Shown here: positions 36,803-48,812 of the stretch, piece by piece
Position numbering within the stretch: position 1 is the stretch's first letter
Layout: each line of letters begins with the position of its first letter
NCBI GenBank assembly: GCA_907163375.1
Contig: CAJQUW010004740.1
Span: 263,501 to 327,500, forward strand
DNA: 64,000 nt
Direction of reading: 5' to 3'
Source: Prostheceraeus crozeri
Taxonomy: Eukaryota; Platyhelminthes; Polycladida; Euryleptidae
Translations under genes and position numbers: made by a program
Notes under the pieces: model-generated
Told to the model about the DNA's origin: nothing
Database searches by the model: none
What the model saw: only the letters and a program-made list of their open reading frames with translations

Positions 36803-37876
36803 AGATTATATTTGTCCTCCTTGGGCATTGACGATGGAAGAGAAGATACCGAATCTTGTACATCGCCGACAACGCGCTACGGGCGCACTTTCTCAGTGCA
36901 ATCCTCGCTTGCTTCTGAAAAGGACTCTCGACGCCGATCTAGTACTTTCGGCGGCACGTCTCAAGGCTCAACACCAGCGCTCAACACTGCTGGTCTTGAT
37001 GACAGCTTGCAAAGACAAAGTCTATCGCCCTTTAACCCTCAACATCTTTCCCGCTCACCCCTGCGACGTCCAGCGAACCGTGAAGCATCTCCTCTTGCTC
37101 GCGAGAATCGTGAAGCAGTCAGCGGATCGTCACCTTCCGTGGTCGGTGATGTGAGAAAAAGCCGTCTAGCGCCATCCTCCGATTCCTCATTTGCGCCTAT
37201 TAGTCCAAAGAAAAGGGCATCCCTTGGTGCGCCGCCCCCGAACGTCTCTACGCAAGTCTCCTCAGTTGCTCCAGTCCCTTCTGTCAGTATCGCTGGCCAC
37301 ACAAACAGTCTGGAAAGTTTTCCAAGCTCCAGTGGAGTGTCTTCAGTTGACTCAGCTCATATGCATTCTGGCAGTGAGCTCAGCTCCAGCTCATTTGTGC
37401 TTGGGGTGTCACCCGTTCAAAGTGGTTCACCGGGTGAGCTGAGTACTCGAGCTACACCCTCTTCTATTTCAACCATCAACGGTGAAAAAATGGCACGTTT
37501 CACTCAGGACTCGGCCAGTAGTCTAAGCAACGGCAGTGCATCTGATGATGACGAATTACAAACGTGTATCCCTCGTCCATTAATGGCACAGACCATCCGT
37601 GTGACAGACAAACGTTTTTCTCGGTCTTTAAATGATCTGTCTTTGCAATCCCTTTCAGTGCGTGAAGCTTCGCGCATCACTGGACCTGTCGATTCACCAC
37701 CACCCCTTTCTCCAGGCTGTGAGAATGCTGCTGTGTGTAGACAGAAGCGATTAGCTCCTCCTATACCCGACCAGGCTGCAAAAGACAGCAACAGTAGAAG
37801 ATTGACTGGTTTGAATCCTGAGGACATGCGAGTGTATTTGATTGAAGGCCCAGACTCAGAAGCTACTTCTGTATAA
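36803..37876 (+). CDS. PLEKHG5: PLEKHG5-like RhoGEF, last coding exon with PDZ-binding C-terminus
   Basis: A 1,074-bp terminal exon (357 residues and a TAA stop) after acceptor TTTCATTTCAG, phase 0, joining the PH helix as KVTETR then RLYLSSLGIDDGRED. The tail is Ser-, Pro- and Arg-rich and probably disordered, with many possible phosphorylation sites (for example RSPLRRP, SPKKR, RRRSS), proline stretches (SPPPLSP, LAPPIPDQ) and an acidic patch (SDDDE). The last residues are EATSV: Thr at -2 and Val at the end make a class I PDZ ligand. Vertebrate Syx/PLEKHG5 also ends in a PDZ-binding motif that recruits scaffold proteins, so this feature supports both gene identity and stop position. GC content is visibly higher than in the flanking introns. 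Confidence 0.92.
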   Translation, partial: RLYLSSLGIDDGREDTESCTSPTTRYGRTFSVQSSLASEKDSRRRSSTFGGTSQGSTPALNTAGLDDSLQRQSLSPFNPQHLSRSPLRRPANREASPLARENREAVSGSSPSVVGDVRKSRLAPSSDSSFAPISPKKRASLGAPPPNVSTQVSSVAPVPSVSIAGHTNSLESFPSSSGVSSVDSAHMHSGSELSSSSFVLGVSPVQSGSPGELSTRATPSSISTINGEKMARFTQDSASSLSNGSASDDDELQTCIPRPLMAQTIRVTDKRFSRSLNDLSLQSLSVREASRITGPVDSPPPLSPGCENAAVCRQKRLAPPIPDQAAKDSNSRRLTGLNPEDMRVYLIEGPDSEATSV

Positions 37877-39270
37877 TCATATGAGACTTGAGAAGTTACA
37901 TAATTTGATATTTTTCTCAGAAATAATCGAATTAGATACATTACATAAATCATTTTGATATCTTGAATTGTTTGCTTCTTTCTGTCTCATAAGACTGCCT
38001 GTTCATCATTAAACCAAATGACGCGAATCACTAACAGCAAGTATACAGATTCTTGTGTTTCAATAATTTCAAATTGAATGTATAAGGAAACATGGCTTGA
38101 ATTGGCATAACATAGCACACATACATCTATGTATAACTTGATTGCAATGTAATGAAATGCAAGTATAAACTCAACAATCATAAAATCGCAATGGTAATTA
38201 CTTACGTATTCCCGGCGCACTCATTATTCTTGGCTCAATGTCATTCAAAGAAGATGAGTATGTATATGACATTGCAAATAAGCAGTTTTGATTGTCTAAG
38301 TTAGGCCCTATTATATCACTGCATTACAGGTAGAGTTGATAATTATACCGTATTAAAAGAGGCAATGAAACAACAAGAATATTATTTAATATTATCAGAG
38401 CAAACTTAACAGCAGCCATAGTCAAGATTCATCACTCTCTGAATGTGTGGAATGCATTTTTCCGATTAATAGTTTACGAATAGATAGAAATGGAAAGGCA
38501 AGAACATTAAATGCCTAATAGGGAGTTTCGAATATCATGCACATGGAATTATATCTCATCAAACATCATAGTTATAACCTCAAATTTTTGAACTATTTGA
38601 CAATTTGCTCTGTGTAATTAATTGAAAGTTTTGCATAAAACTCATCTGCTGAATATTTCTGAAATTGAATCGGTTTCTTGCTGATTGTGATTGTCTTTTT
38701 TATTTATAATGAGATTTTTTTGTTAAGAAATGGCTCTAATTGTTTGAGCATTATTGTTTTATTATATTTTCTCACGTATATCATTTTCAATCAATCCTTG
38801 TATTATGTAAATAGTTCGCATCTAATGACACGCACAGCGCAAGCTGCAACACCTGACACTGACATAATTGTTTGTCATGTAAAACTTTGTACATAGTTTT
38901 CCATATTTTGGAAATGTCTATAAATTTGAAGAATGTCCAAGAGAAAGCTGTGTCAAGAATGGAACTAGAAAATGCAGATATATTGTATTTCTGTAGTCAC
39001 CCGAAAGAAAGCGACGAAATATGATGATATTGATGATAAAGTTTATGAAGTTTTATATATTTGTTATATGCGAGTTTACTTTGGAAACAGGAGGATTGGA
39101 ATTGCCAAAACAATCTTTACTTCTTGTCAGTACACTTTCATATTTTCCATTGAAGGCGTGAGCTATCCGATGTAAATAGAAACCGATATCCTAGACGGAT
39201 ATTTTTATCCTTTTAGTTTTTTAGGTAAACAGTTTTGCCTATTAACTTCGGTGAATAAAACTTCTTCAAA
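37877..39270 (+). other. Probable 3' UTR of the PLEKHG5-like gene
   Basis: About 1.4 kb of AT-rich sequence between the TAA stop and the AATAAA at 39254-39259. No coding potential is evident. ATTAAA near 38505 could be an earlier, weaker signal. The transcript end is inferred, not seen. Confidence 0.55.
39254..39259 (+). promoter_or_regulatory. Candidate polyadenylation signal
   Basis: AATAAA in the context GGTGAATAAAACTTC. It appears to be the first canonical signal downstream of the stop codon at 37876. A hairpin MITE starts 12 bp further on, so the cleavage site would fall at or inside that hairpin. Confidence 0.5.
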
Positions 39271-39417
39271 ATAGCAGTTTGTCGTGAAAAGTCTCTCCCA
39301 CTGTTTTCATCCACTTGTAATTCAAAATGAAAGTTGAAAATGAAACAATTTTCAACTTTTATTTTGAATTACAAGTGGATGAAAACAGTGGGAGAGACTT
39401 TTACTACAAACTGCTAT
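39271..39417. mobile_element. Hairpin (foldback) MITE with TA flanks
   Basis: Two arms of about 68 bp (left arm to 39341, right arm from 39348) are complementary except for a handful of positions, with a 6-nt loop. Ends read TA-GCAGTTTGT and ACAAACTGC-TA, so TA dinucleotides flank both ends, as for Tc1/mariner-type insertions. It is non-coding. It lies immediately after the candidate poly(A) signal of the PLEKHG5-like gene. Confidence 0.85.
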
Positions 39418-39963
39418 GACCAATTACCTCCCGAATGCCACAATCAATTGTGTTCTTCAATATAACAAAATTTTGCAGTAGGAAGCATTTAGTTACACAT
39501 TAATTAGGCACCTATCGAGGTCACTGCAGCTAAATTATAATAATAATCAAATAAGTGAAACACGCAATAGGTGGAGTTTTCTGTCTCAAAGAGGTGTATT
39601 GTAAGTTAGGTTATCAAAACCATTTTAATAAGTTTTTTTTGTTTATTTAGGGAGAAATGAGAACACCAGCGCATCTTTAGAAAGTACGCTGTAAAGGTAC
39701 CTAGCTTCCAAATATTCGCATCCTGATGTTCAAAAGAAAACAAAGAATTTCGTTCCCAGTTTACGACTTTATACTGAGCAAAATGTCAAAATTTGACACC
39801 CGATGTTTCATTGTCCTGCCGACCTGTTCACGGGAAATAGCCGTCTGTGCACTAAAATTGGCTTTATATAAAACAATTATAGACCATTCCACAGTGACCA
39901 TTCAGGAGAATCGCCAGCTTGTCATAGCAACGCGTGCCGACGACGTAATGTTATGTCTGTCTC

Positions 39964-40744
39964 CAGTGGTCTTCAACGTGTGGTGTGCGTACCATTTGGT
40001 GGTACGCCGAGCATTTCCAGATGGTACGCGTACCATTTAATAACGAGGCAACTGAGGAATCAACACAACATTCGGCATACTGTATCAGCAACAATATTGT
40101 GAAAGAAGCACGAAAAAACGATAATAAATATTGCATAGAGTTTGTATGCATATACTATATGCTATATTTAAGCAACACAGATAGTTTCTTATTTTTTCAC
40201 ATGTGTCATGAGATTGCCAATTACATGATTTCCTGCACGGTGCATTTAAACAACATTTAAACATATTCTGACAACGGTATATTCAAGTGAATGGTCAGTA
40301 ATCACTCTGCTTAGCAGCACAGAGTTTGTTGAGCTTCAGCCGGAGCGAAGGCTACGCAAGAAGTACGTGTATGTTTCCTTTTATGTCTTCATATCAGCAT
40401 AGTGTGAGAAGCCTGTCTCGCAGAGGTAGCTGCAAAATAAAATCAACACAAGCATTATCCCTTATGAGTTACAGCTAAAAGTGCTTTAGTCGCGTAGATA
40501 ACTATCTTATTGGTGCTATTATTATTATTATTATAAGTGTACTAAAATCCTGGAAAAAATTATATAATTTGCAATCTCATGTGACATGTGAGAAAATAAG
40601 AAATTATCTGTCTTGCTTAAATACAGCATATACTGTTAAAAGTTGCTTTCCCATTGTCATTCTACCGAATAAAACTACTAGAACGCTTTGGGATGCCTGT
40701 ATTTGAAAGTGGTGCGCCAAGCAAAAAGTGTGAAGACCACTACC
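39964..40744. mobile_element. Non-autonomous hAT-type element
   Basis: The left end CAGTGGTCTTCAACGTGTGG is typical of hAT elements (CAGNGGTTCTCAAC). The right end is the complement, GTGAAGACCACT plus a few extra bases. The 8-bp flanks TCTGTCTC (39956-39963) and TCTGTCTA (40745-40752) match at 7 of 8, the right size for hAT. Near the left end is an internal palindrome GCGTACC-ATTTGGT-GGTACGC, a common subterminal feature. The 781-bp interior has no recognisable transposase. Confidence 0.8.
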
Positions 40745-40752
40745 GTCTGTCT

Positions 40753-43066
40753 ACATTGTCGGATTTCTATCGCTATTGAAAACTTCGCGCGATTTCACAA
40801 AATATTTCATTACAAGATTTCGTAATGAAAACTAATATGCATCGAAGCTCATCAAAATGCGTGGACCTGTTTCGAGTAACCCAATGGCAATGCATTGAGC
40901 CAAGGAGTTAGGCTAATATTAGTTACTCGAAAGAGATTCAAAATTGATGAGAAGATTAATAAAGATAATTTCGACTTATTGTGAGGAACTGAAGATATCA
41001 AGATACTTGCATTGTATAATGTTGAGTAAAAACATAAGCAGTTTGTGATATGATCCTGCTTAAGAAAATACTCCTACTTCTAAGACTGAGCATATTAAAG
41101 TCGTCACCCATCTAATTACTAGTTTAGCAAACATTATCTCTTCAAAGTTGTCATAACACGTAGAATTTGTAAGATACTATTCTTCTTCCTGCATTGCTAT
41201 CATGATCAGTCAATTCCGTGCAGATTTCTCAAGTGTAGTATTATCAGGTCTCAACTTGAGTTCATTTAATTAAATCAGGGCTGCATGCATATTGTAGATT
41301 TAATTAATACTGAGTTGCTACAGTACCTAATACGTTTACTGTACTCTGTGTTTGGTACAATACTCGAACTGGAACGTGAAATTACAAAAACAAATGCTTG
41401 GCTTTTTCCAAACATTTACTAGAGATTTTATTTAGTAAATAATTTACTTGCTTCAAAGCAAATCAATAACGCAACAATTCTTTTGATTGTTTTACAAATT
41501 TTGCTTCCAAGCGTAATTTTTCCTGAAAGAAAGAAAGGAAAAGAAAGACACAACTTACATACATGCACAATCAATAAATGCTCTTCAACTACCATATTTA
41601 TCCTATGCACAATTTTATTTTCTTTGGATAAGTTTGCAAGCTGCGTACAAAGAAAAAAGTAGGAGCATGAGATTTAGCTGCGCGCAGCGGGGCTTAAAAT
41701 TATCTAAAGAAATGCATTTAATTACCTTTTCTATGCCTGAGGTCCGAGCCTTGTTCAGACAGGCTTACGGCCAGATAGCTTTCGCCTCAGGTCTCGGCCT
41801 CGCCTGATATCTTTACCAGAAACTGCCTGGTGGCCGGCCAGACAGCTCACTTTTATATACATTTAAGATGTGAAAGTTGATAAATCATGACTTTGCTGCG
41901 AAATTCAAATGTCTTGAGGCTTATGTGATATACGCGCACATGTCAATTGGGTTCCTGCAACATGCGCAGGAAGCGCGGGTGTAAGGCAGCCGTTGTGGAC
42001 TAAAATTAACAGGATAGAAAACTCAACCGTGTTTACAAAGAATTGGACTATTTTTCTCATTGTAAATAGACAAACAAGCAAGTGTAGGCCCACTAATGTT
42101 AAATATGATTATGTAAGAATTCAAAATGAAAAGTGCCAGGTATGGTACGAAAATTCAGCCCCATTAGAAGTTTAGTTCAGTTTACCGTTCCAACAAGCAT
42201 ATGATATGTAAATTATAATCTACTTGGAGATGGATGGTAAACGCGTATATATACGATTCTTTTCCAATTTAAATACTTCCATAAAACATAGATAATTATC
42301 GTTGAATTAAGAAGATGTACACTGAGTTGATCACAGACAGTCATCAAATAATTCATAATGTTCACTTACTACCGCATTGCATCTTTCAAGAGAAAGCGCA
42401 TTAAAGTAATTGATATATATTCGGATACTGTTTCCCAGACAGATTGACTTAGTCATGATAAAAATTAAATCACAATATTTTTATCAATTTGGGTGACAGC
42501 AATTCTACAACAATGATTTAGTTGAGAGTTATCAGATAAATGTCAACACAGTGGTGTTGATGGAAACTCCACCCTTTTGCCATTGAAATATTGGCGATTT
42601 AGATTACTGGCATGAAATTTAGAGCTAGAAGTCATTTTGAATATTGAAATAAACGAAAACAAATGAATTCTATGCTTCATGAAATTCCTCCCTTTTAATT
42701 CATGGGCTTCTACAAGAGGATTAAAAATTCAGACTATTAGGAAAATGTACACTCAGGGGATTTCAGCTTTCGAAAAGTTGTTTTAAGTGTCTAAAAATGA
42801 TGACTGATATAAGCGGTAAAAATTGAACTTCCAGGAAAGTTAGGAGTTAATGTTGTTGTCAAAAGTCGCACCTATAACTAACTTCTACCGTGATAGTAAT
42901 GCGCAAGTAGAGTGCCTAATGTGCTGCTTTGATGTTCATCAGCAACATTGTAAAGGATGGTTGACTTGAAATTGACCATGTCTGGCAGTCGTAGGCTTAG
43001 TTGTCACATTTGCGTTTCCAGAAAAATATAACACAGTTTGGTGCTGTTTATTGTGTAATTAAGTCA
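40753..43066. other. Intergenic sequence, nothing named
   Basis: AT-rich and without a supportable gene. The only contrast is a GC-richer patch at about 41735-41855 with two loosely similar halves (CCTGAGGTCCGAGCC ... GGCCAGATAGCT, and CCTCAGGTCTCGGCC ... GGCCAGACAGCT). That may be an old direct repeat or SINE fragment. Confidence 0.4.
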
Positions 43067-43748
43067 CAGGCCCTTTCTTCTTTGATTCGACTGTAACCTC
43101 CAAGTCCTACAAGGCAATGCTGGTGGACTTCTTCATCCCTCAACTGAAGAGTAGAAGAAAATTTTCTACGACCATCTTTCAGCAGGATGAGGCCCCTCCC
43201 CATTGGTCCCTCGAGGTGAGATCTCTATTGCACCAAAAGTTCCCAGGAAGGTGGATCAGAAGAGACGGTCCATTCCACTGGGCTGCTCGCAGTCCTGATT
43301 TGACTCCTCTTGACTTTTACTTTTGGGGAACTGTCAAACACACAGTGTACCACAGACAACCAGCAAGTCTGGTACAATTACGAAATTTTATCATCGAAGA
43401 AATCTCTCAGATTTCATCACAAGAAATTTCTGCTGCGTTCAATAGTTTTCAAAGCCGACCTGCTTTATGTTTGCGTGAAGAAGGTGGCCATTTTGAACAA
43501 TTTCTTTAGGTCCTTCACGACATAATAAAGACAAATGTGTTGATTTAAGTTTTGTAATGATTTCCTTTTAATCATAACAAATACAAATAGAATTCTATGA
43601 TAAGTATTACGGAAATACATAATAATCAATATACCATTTAAAACTCTGGAGCTTCAGGTACATTTTGGTGTAAGATAATTGGCGATCCGATAAATGTAGC
43701 GTCCGTGACGTTGATTTTAAACCAGGTAAGGACTTTAAAATCACCCTG
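43067..43748 (+). mobile_element. 5'-truncated Tc1/mariner-superfamily element
   Basis: The + strand encodes the C-terminal part of a transposase: GPFFFDSTVTSKSYKAML, then IFQQDEAPPHWSLEV, FPGRWI and RSPDLTPLDFYFWG. The Asp in FQQDEAPPH and the Asp in RSPDLTPLDF are the second and third catalytic acidic residues of the DDE/D domain, 36 residues apart. The frame is open from about 43067 to the TAG at 43507-43509 (HFEQFL). The 3' end has AATCACCCTG followed by TA (43749-43750), which resembles the CAGGGTG-type ends of mariner-like families. The N-terminal DNA-binding half and the left terminal repeat are absent, so the element cannot move by itself. Confidence 0.85.
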
Positions 43749-43750
43749 TA

Positions 43751-46700
43751 GATTAAATAGGTCTACAAATATTTTTTAGAAAAATATAATATAAATCTGT
43801 CCCATAAATGGTTTTAGTAATCAAGAGCTACAAAAACTATCGGCCGATTTCTATACTTCCTATTGAATAAACACTTTTTTGAGACAAACATTTTCAAAGT
43901 GGTTGAGCCTCATATCTTTGGAAAATTGGTTGCGAACATCCCTAGCCCAGGTAAGGCACTACCATGAGCTATCTGACAGTCACTACCTGAGCAGCGAATG
44001 CTAGACCAAAACAAACCTGATACTGGACGATTCGTGTTAAAGCAGACATGACAAAAGTTTTCAACAAACGTCTGCATTCCTTCATAATTGAAGCTAATAT
44101 CAATCTCAGACTAGCCTCTGAATTTATCTGGTGAACTCCAAGTTATTTGAGAAGCATAATAACTAGTGTGTGTTCAATGGTCATCTGTCTTCACAGCAAA
44201 ATTTTTAATGGAAGCAAACATTTTATAAATAGAGCGAAATCGACAGGGGAATGTAATTGAAAAAATGAAACTGTGGGATTTCGAAGGATAAATCATTAAC
44301 CCACAGTCTGCTATTGGGACTGCAAGTATCCAACTCGCATTTAAGTTTATCTTATATGTGAAGATGTGAATAGAATATGTGAAGATGAAATTGACACATA
44401 ACACATAGACACATGCACAAACACACTTGATATCGTACATTATGTTTGAATCTTAGTCTGTCTATGCCATTCAAATTTCATTCAAAGTGGGTTGAGAGAA
44501 TTCGCCATTTCAAATTATAAAACTGAAAATACAGCACGCTGAAACTCAAAGTTGTAAGAAATGGCTATGGAACATTTTAAATCAATACACAAGAAAGTAG
44601 AGCAATGAGTATAGTTTCAACAGTTGCAGTGTCAACGAGATACCATGCTATTTACGAGTAACGGGTGAGGGTCATCATTTTTTGATCTGATATACAGAGA
44701 AAACACACTTAGCCATTTCTATACCCACTAATGACAGTTGTGTTGTAGAAATCCGAATATTTAGGTGCACAATCATAAGTATTTGCGGTACATATGTATT
44801 ACTAACTGTCTTCTCTCTCACACACACTCTCGCCCTGATTTAGTATTATAAAAAAGGTTGCCAAAGGTGCGTAAGCCCTTTTTTATCCGGACAATTTTGA
44901 GCTCCCAAAGCCGAAAGAGGAGGGGAAAATTTCCTGTGGGGTAGCGCTCAAAATCAATGTTTTTGTAAGCGTTTTTCAGTGATTTTCGCATACTGTAGGC
45001 CTTCAATATAATTTTTTATGATACTTTTAAAACAATCAAGTTTGCCCTCATTCAGAGCGTCACGGTACAGCGCAAAAGGCTGCTATTGAGCAGCCACACA
45101 TATATTGATAAAGCTATTACACAATTTCACTTTGCAACCTTTTCATTTTTTAATCCTTTTTGTCTATGGTGCATGTGGCTAGGAAACATAATTTTTGAGA
45201 CTGTGTATTTACTGTGTATTTATGACAGACAACTATCTGATCCGGTAGACATGCAGCTTTTTATAATTATGACATGTACAGTGCTACGTGAAAATTTCAG
45301 GTACTACCTCGTTCTCTGAAAAACTTTGTGCTAGCTCCTGGACTTCACATTGTCGGTCCTTCATTCGTGAGCAGGGAGCATCAATCGGTATGAACTGTGT
45401 AGGCCTATATCTTACAAAACGACGATCCGACTTTCTTCCAATGCTATAGTAAAGAACAATTCAGCAATTTACAAATCCGTCGGCAAATGAAAATTGCTTT
45501 ATTCGATTACCTTGCTATTTGCTTGTACATAAGTTCTCATAAAGGCATGCATTATCCTTCTATTCTCAACAGCGTGACACTGTCCGAATGTGGAAAATTC
45601 CGCGTCAACTTCCAATGCTACATTTATGTTAGCACAAATTTTCCTCATCATCTAACCTTTGGCCTCCTTCCCTCCTAATCTTTCTTATGTTCTTATAATG
45701 TTTTTCCATTTTCAAAGGGTCTCTAGAAGAAGTTCGCGCATTTTGACATCGAATATTATTACTCATCCATCAAACTTTTGCTAAACAAAAAGATAGCAAA
45801 ATCCAAAAATTAGAGATGACAGCAAAACAACAAAAATGCCATTTGAGTAATAGATTAAAGGCCATGTTTAAGAGGTTATCGTCTGCTGATAGAGCCCAGT
45901 AAAGTCATCGATGATGAAGGAACATAATGACTGTACAAACAAACATTTTAGCTTAACAAAACAGGAGCAAGAACAAATTAGAATTTGTCACGACAAGATT
46001 TATTGTGAACGTGTTCGCAAGAACTTTTTTCAATTTCTAAATCTGCGTCGTTTTGTTGAAATCAGAACACGTCGAGTGTAGCATTTTCATGGATATAAAT
46101 GCATGATAAAAGAAAATTAACATAACAGCAGGTAAATTTTGATCTAATTCTGTAAATCGACGGATGTGAATGATGAATATTTCATCAACGCATTGCCATG
46201 GGCAGGAACGGGAAGTTCGAGTCAGGGTCCTCGGAATCCTACCGTTAAGTTGATAGAGCTTCGGCTAGCGTCGTCTTGATTAGCAGTATATTGAGAAATC
46301 AATTGATTAATTTTGAATTTCTTTGTATTTTCAAATTGATATAAGTTTATAAATTCCTTGTCATTGCTGAACTCAAATTGTGAGGCTTAGAATAAGCCTA
46401 CTTGAAATAATTAGCCAGATTGGCATGAATGTCAAATAGAGGGGACACAACCGTCTTCACTGGTCTCATCCTTTACGTAGATTTATTCTAGCATGCATGC
46501 ATGTGCTTTTGCTTGATAATGTATTCACAGTACATATCCAATTAATTTCATTGACTTATCAAGTCTTAGGATTTATGGAAGTTGTCGTACTGAGATTCTT
46601 TTGGCAGTTATATTTCTTGAAGTTCAAGTTTAGGATGAATATGGATATCCATGAATAAGGGCTATGATTTGGATATAGGTGGAATCCATTTAGGCCACAT

Positions 46701-48778
46701 CAACTTCGAGTTGCTACCTTCTTATCCGACTTACGCGAAAATTAAATTAGAATGAAAATGTGTTCTGGGTTATTAGTTTATAGAATTTATTTAGGGTTGG
46801 TTTAGGAGAAATTTTCGGTTGCTTTATGGTTGGATTTTAGGTTTTTTTCAGTGTTTGTCTTAGATCGCCTATCTGATGGATCGTCTTTAGTGTGATTGCT
46901 TTTTAAGACGGAGTCGTGATAGGCCTGACAGGCCTATGCACAGCTCTCAACGTATAAAGCTCATTTAAGCTCTGGCGACGAAATTGTTAACAATCTCTTT
47001 TAATAATGTGATGATGAAGAATCAACAAAGACCTTAATTCAAATGTGCTTGATGAGACAATCTGCTTCCATGAAAGTTTTAGGCCTATCCAAAAACAGAC
47101 ACGGAAGATATTTGCATGTACATTTGGGCCTAACAGACACACAAAAGTAATAAATAATCATAAATACTAGTCATCAACAAAAAATGCTAGGCCTACTTGC
47201 ATGCCTGAGGAGATTCCTACCGTCTAGATTTGATGTAGGCTATGTGAGACCTTTTAAAGGATGTCGATCTTTAAATAAACATCATTTACATATGTATTAA
47301 AATAGGCCCAAATTAAGCACCGGTATCCTCCTTAAATGTCGAATGTCACAGTATAAGGTACTCGTATAGTTTAATCATAGCAGCCGCCGTGACAGTTGCT
47401 GATGATCTCTCCTGTGCTTTCGGTTATCCTCATCTTGTTATGCCATTCTGAGACTCTGATACCTCATTTACATCATCTGCAAAAAATCTTCAGAATTGGT
47501 TCCGGAGTTTGTGATCCATAATCCGATTCATTCTTTTGTCACTTTCTCCTTTGAAAGAAACGTCTCATTGATAGAAAGATAAAAAGGGTGAAACTAAAGG
47601 ACTTCTCGATTGATGCACAGGAGCTGTTTGCGATGTATAGATAAAAAAACAGGGCAATTGGCACCTTACTTTTCCAGTCGGTATCCCCTACACTTTGCGT
47701 AGTTGGTACATCAAGCATCTTCCAAGGATATCATGTCAAGCAATGTAGATTAAATGGTGACTTAAATTTCCATCATCACATCGACGCTGAAATTCATGAT
47801 ATCGACGGCGTTGATGTGATGGCAGTTTGTAGTATTTTTGCAGCATAGAGCAAAGTCAAAAGTTCGAATGACAAATCCGATTATGCCATTATAGAAGTCT
47901 TAGAATAGGCTATTTATCAGGAAAATATTAGATGCATTGAACATTTATTCTGGAAAGGAGATCACAATAAGTAGCCATCGATGTGATGACGAATTATGGT
48001 CACTTTTTTAGAGAAAATAAGGAATTTTTCAAGAAAAATGATACAATATCAATTAGCATAAGATAAGCGACTTTTGCTTGTCAATAAAGGCCAGTTAAGT
48101 AGTATTCCACATGCAAAGTTTCTCTTGAATTGATGCAGTCAATCCAAATTAGCAGACGTCGATGTAATGGCGGAAAAGGTTGTGGACACATATATCTGTC
48201 GACCTAGCTCTGATTTCAATGAGTTTGATTTCTCACCTTTTGATATTTCTTTGATTCAAGGGTATTATGAAATCCTTCAGCCATAATCCTCTTAAATATA
48301 CTGTATTTCTTTGTTGCCCAACAATCCAAAAAAAAGTATTTTTCGTGTAGACATGCAAAAATGGGGTGTTTTTGAATTTCAAATGATTTTTTATGTCAAA
48401 AATCCTGTATGACACTTAAAATGAATGACAACGGCATGCCTGAAATGACATATGGTCTTCTGAATTACAACAATGTTTTTTCACCATTATTTATTGACTT
48501 ATGCAGTTTTGAGTTTTTTCATGTAAAATTTAAAATTTTCTGTCGACGTCCTCCGTAGAGATTTAAATTTTTCATTTCTTCATCAATACATGCTACTTAT
48601 GAAGCACTACTAATAAGAAAATTCGAAAGTCTATAACAATGATTTCGAACTTAAATCAACCATTTGGAAAAATGTTTTTACTATATGTAGTATCGTGCAG
48701 TGAGTAGTATAAATTCAACTGTCAACTGTCAAATTTGGTTAGTCGTCACGAGACATCGTTGCTAATCACATGTAAATC
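43751..48778. other. Intergenic sequence, nothing supportable
   Basis: AT-rich sequence without a recognised gene or element. A short hairpin lies at 47774-47821 (CATCACATCGACGC paired with GCGTTGATGTGATG). Several TAGGCCTA palindromes occur (45400, 47080, 47188). A tRNA-like word cluster at 46210-46275 was judged too weak to call. Confidence 0.4.
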
Positions 48779-48812
48779 ATCCTCTACCTGTTTTAGAGAA
48801 TACCACTCTTTT
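48779..48812. repeat. Inverted repeat, left partner of 50171-50204
   Basis: Contains TTAGAGAATACCACTCTT preceded by ATCCTCTACC. Its complement, about 85% identical over 34 bp, lies at 50171-50204 (AAGAGTGGTATTCTCTAAAT, then GGATAGAGGAT). The 1.4 kb between them is non-coding. It could be the two ends of one element or two copies of a short repeat. Confidence 0.55.

Noticed and set aside
37039-37953. Long open frames on the minus strand and in other + frames across the last exon
   Set aside because: Shadows of the real Ser-rich coding exon at 36803-37876, which has a matching phase, an acceptor and a PDZ ligand.
41735-41855. GC-richer patch with two loosely repeated halves
   Set aside because: No pol III boxes, no terminal repeats and no second copy in the window, so it is not called as a feature on its own.
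46190-46275. tRNA-like words (AAGTTCGAGTCAGGG and AAGTTGATAGAGCTTCGGCTA)
   Set aside because: The B-box-like word precedes the A-box-like word on the same strand and no cloverleaf can be drawn. At best this is two SINE scraps.
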